Origin: Benthicola sp039584685
Lineage (GTDB): Bacteria; Gemmatimonadota; Gemmatimonadetes; Palauibacterales; Palauibacteraceae
Reading direction: 5' to 3'
Length of the DNA: 6,590 bases
NCBI GenBank assembly: GCA_039584685.1
Contig: JBDGXI010000120.1
Span: 1-6,590, forward strand
Part shown: in pieces, positions 5,657 to 6,590 of the stretch
Position numbering within the stretch: position 1 is the first letter of the stretch
Layout: each line of letters begins with the position of its first letter
Position numbers and translations under genes: made by a program
The notes under the pieces: generated by a model
Database searches by the model: none
Told to the model about the DNA's origin: nothing
The model's input: only the letters and a program-made list of their open reading frames with translations

Positions 5657-6403
5657 ATGACCAACCCATCGCCCCTCTCGTCGAAGGGGATCCCCACGGA
5701 CGAGCGACTGATCCTGGCGCTCGATGTTGCCACGCCGGACGAGGCCAGGGAACTGGTCACGAAGCTCGGCGACGCGGTGAAATTCTACAAACTCGGCCTG
5801 CAGCTGTTCATGGCCGGGGGGTACTTCGAGCTGATCGACTGGCTCCACGAGCGGGGCAAGCAGGTATTCGTGGACCTGAAGTTCTTCGACGTCCCCGAGA
5901 CGGTCGCGGCGGCCGTCCGTCAGCTGGACGGGGACAAGGTCAGTTTCGCCACCGTGCATGGCAACGACGCGATTCTGGAAGCTGCCTGTCGTGCGAACGA
6001 CGGCGTTCGGATCCTCGCAGTGACGGTACTCACGAGCCTGGACCAGGGAGACCTGGATGATCTGGGCTTCGAGACGGATCCCCAGACACTGGTTCTGTCT
6101 CGGGCCAGGAGGGCGCTCGAGATCGGTTGCGGGGGCGTGATCTCGTCGGGCCTCGAGGTGCCGGCTCTCCGCGAAGAACTGGGCGAGGACTCCGAAAAGT
6201 TCATGTTCGTCGTGCCCGGGATCCGCCCGGTCACCAACCAGATCCAGGGAGACGACCAGAAGCGGACGGTGGACGTCGCCGAGGCGTTTCGGCGTGGGGC
6301 GGACTACATCGTGGTCGGCCGCCCGATCCGCAATGCGGACGATCCGGTCGCGGCCGCACAGGCGATACAGCGCACGATCGCGTCGGTGTTCGAGGGGTCA
6401 TGA
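5657..6403 (+). CDS. pyrF: Orotidine 5'-phosphate decarboxylase
   Basis: PyrF makes UMP from orotidine 5'-phosphate, the last step of de novo pyrimidine synthesis in the cytoplasm. The 248-residue length is normal for the bacterial enzyme (about 245 in E. coli). The barrel motifs appear in order: ALDVATPDEA (21-30, Asp23), FYKLGLQLF (43-51, Lys45), the catalytic VDLKFFDVPETV (72-83, with Asp73, Lys75 and Asp78), ATVHGND (98-104), AVTVLTSL (121-128), VVPGIRP (185-191, Arg190) and DYIVVGRPI (216-224) at the phosphate site. All tetrad residues (Lys45, Asp73, Lys75, Asp78) are present, so the enzyme should be active. The start is set by AGGAG at 5645. The stop overlaps the start of the next gene. 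No other pyrimidine genes are in the window. Confidence 0.97.
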   Translation: MTNPSPLSSKGIPTDERLILALDVATPDEARELVTKLGDAVKFYKLGLQLFMAGGYFELIDWLHERGKQVFVDLKFFDVPETVAAAVRQLDGDKVSFATVHGNDAILEAACRANDGVRILAVTVLTSLDQGDLDDLGFETDPQTLVLSRARRALEIGCGGVISSGLEVPALREELGEDSEKFMFVVPGIRPVTNQIQGDDQKRTVDVAEAFRRGADYIVVGRPIRNADDPVAAAQAIQRTIASVFEGS

Positions 6404-6590
6404 TGATCCGTCGTTCGCTGCCGGGCTTCGTGCTCCTCATCCTGTCCGCCGGCTTCCTGACGGCCCAGGAGACCGATTCGACCTCAGGCGTGGACCTCAC
6501 CTACGCCGTGGGGGCCGATCTCTCGTTCCTGAAGTCGGCGGAAGACAGAGGAATCCAGTTCAAGGAGAACGGAGTGGTGCGTCCCGGGCT
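6400..6590 (+). CDS. Exported protein, probable GH53 endo-beta-1,4-galactanase, cut by the right edge
   Basis: The visible 63 codons encode a signal peptide (basic IRRS, hydrophobic 7-20, likely cleavage after LTA at residue 22) and the start of a mature domain. VGADLSFLKSAEDRGIQFKE (37-56) followed by NGVVRPG resembles the N-terminal strand of GH53 arabinogalactan endo-beta-1,4-galactanases, where a 'GADxSxLxxxExxGxxFxxxNG' pattern precedes the barrel. Such enzymes cut beta-1,4-galactan side chains of pectin outside the cytoplasm. The catalytic glutamates lie beyond the window, so the call depends on this one block. The start is ATG at 6400, overlapping the pyrF stop as ATGA. The next codon is also ATG (6403) and sits five bases after AGGGG, so it may be the real start. 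Tight overlap suggests translation coupled to pyrF. No signal-peptide cysteine is present, so it is not a lipoprotein. Confidence 0.68.
   Translation, partial: MMIRRSLPGFVLLILSAGFLTAQETDSTSGVDLTYAVGADLSFLKSAEDRGIQFKENGVVRPG

Overview
This 6.6 kb window is high-GC bacterial chromosome, densely packed with ordinary-looking protein genes. I see no insertion sequence, phage gene, CRISPR array, tRNA or rRNA. Lipoprotein signal peptides, a YajQ protein and a secreted glycoside hydrolase point to a free-living bacterium, probably diderm. The small lipoprotein at the left (short beta-rich domain, hydrophobic tail) and the tandem cupredoxin-like lipoprotein remind me of proteins from Gemmatimonadota and nearby phyla. 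That placement is from memory and weak.

Left half, minus strand (2764 down to 1): a tight four-gene run. It starts with a 318-residue lipoprotein carrying two cupredoxin-like domains (1808-2764, TTG start). An APC-superfamily amino acid permease (486-1796, GTG start) follows after 11 bases, then a small lipoprotein of unknown function (58-450). The first eight codons of another gene, with a good ribosome binding site, run off the left edge. Short gaps suggest one transcript.

A divergent control region of about 150 bases (2765-2918) separates this run from a plus-strand pair. It holds a plausible plus-strand promoter, a minus-strand -35-like element and an 11-base-period direct repeat that overlaps a short palindrome. 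The pair is a YajQ-family protein (2919-3419) and, four bases on, a GT-C type membrane glycosyltransferase (3424-4953).

The glycosyltransferase converges on an unrecognised four-helix membrane protein on the minus strand (4973-5491). A second divergent region of 165 bases (5492-5656) leads to plus-strand pyrF, orotidine 5'-phosphate decarboxylase (5657-6403). pyrF overlaps the start of an exported protein whose visible N-terminus looks like a GH53 endo-beta-1,4-galactanase (6400 to the right edge).

No new defence or mobile system is visible. The points most worth a second look are the asymmetric double cupredoxin-like lipoprotein, the patterned DNA between the two divergent operons, the YajQ-glycosyltransferase pairing and the pyrF-GH53 overlap.
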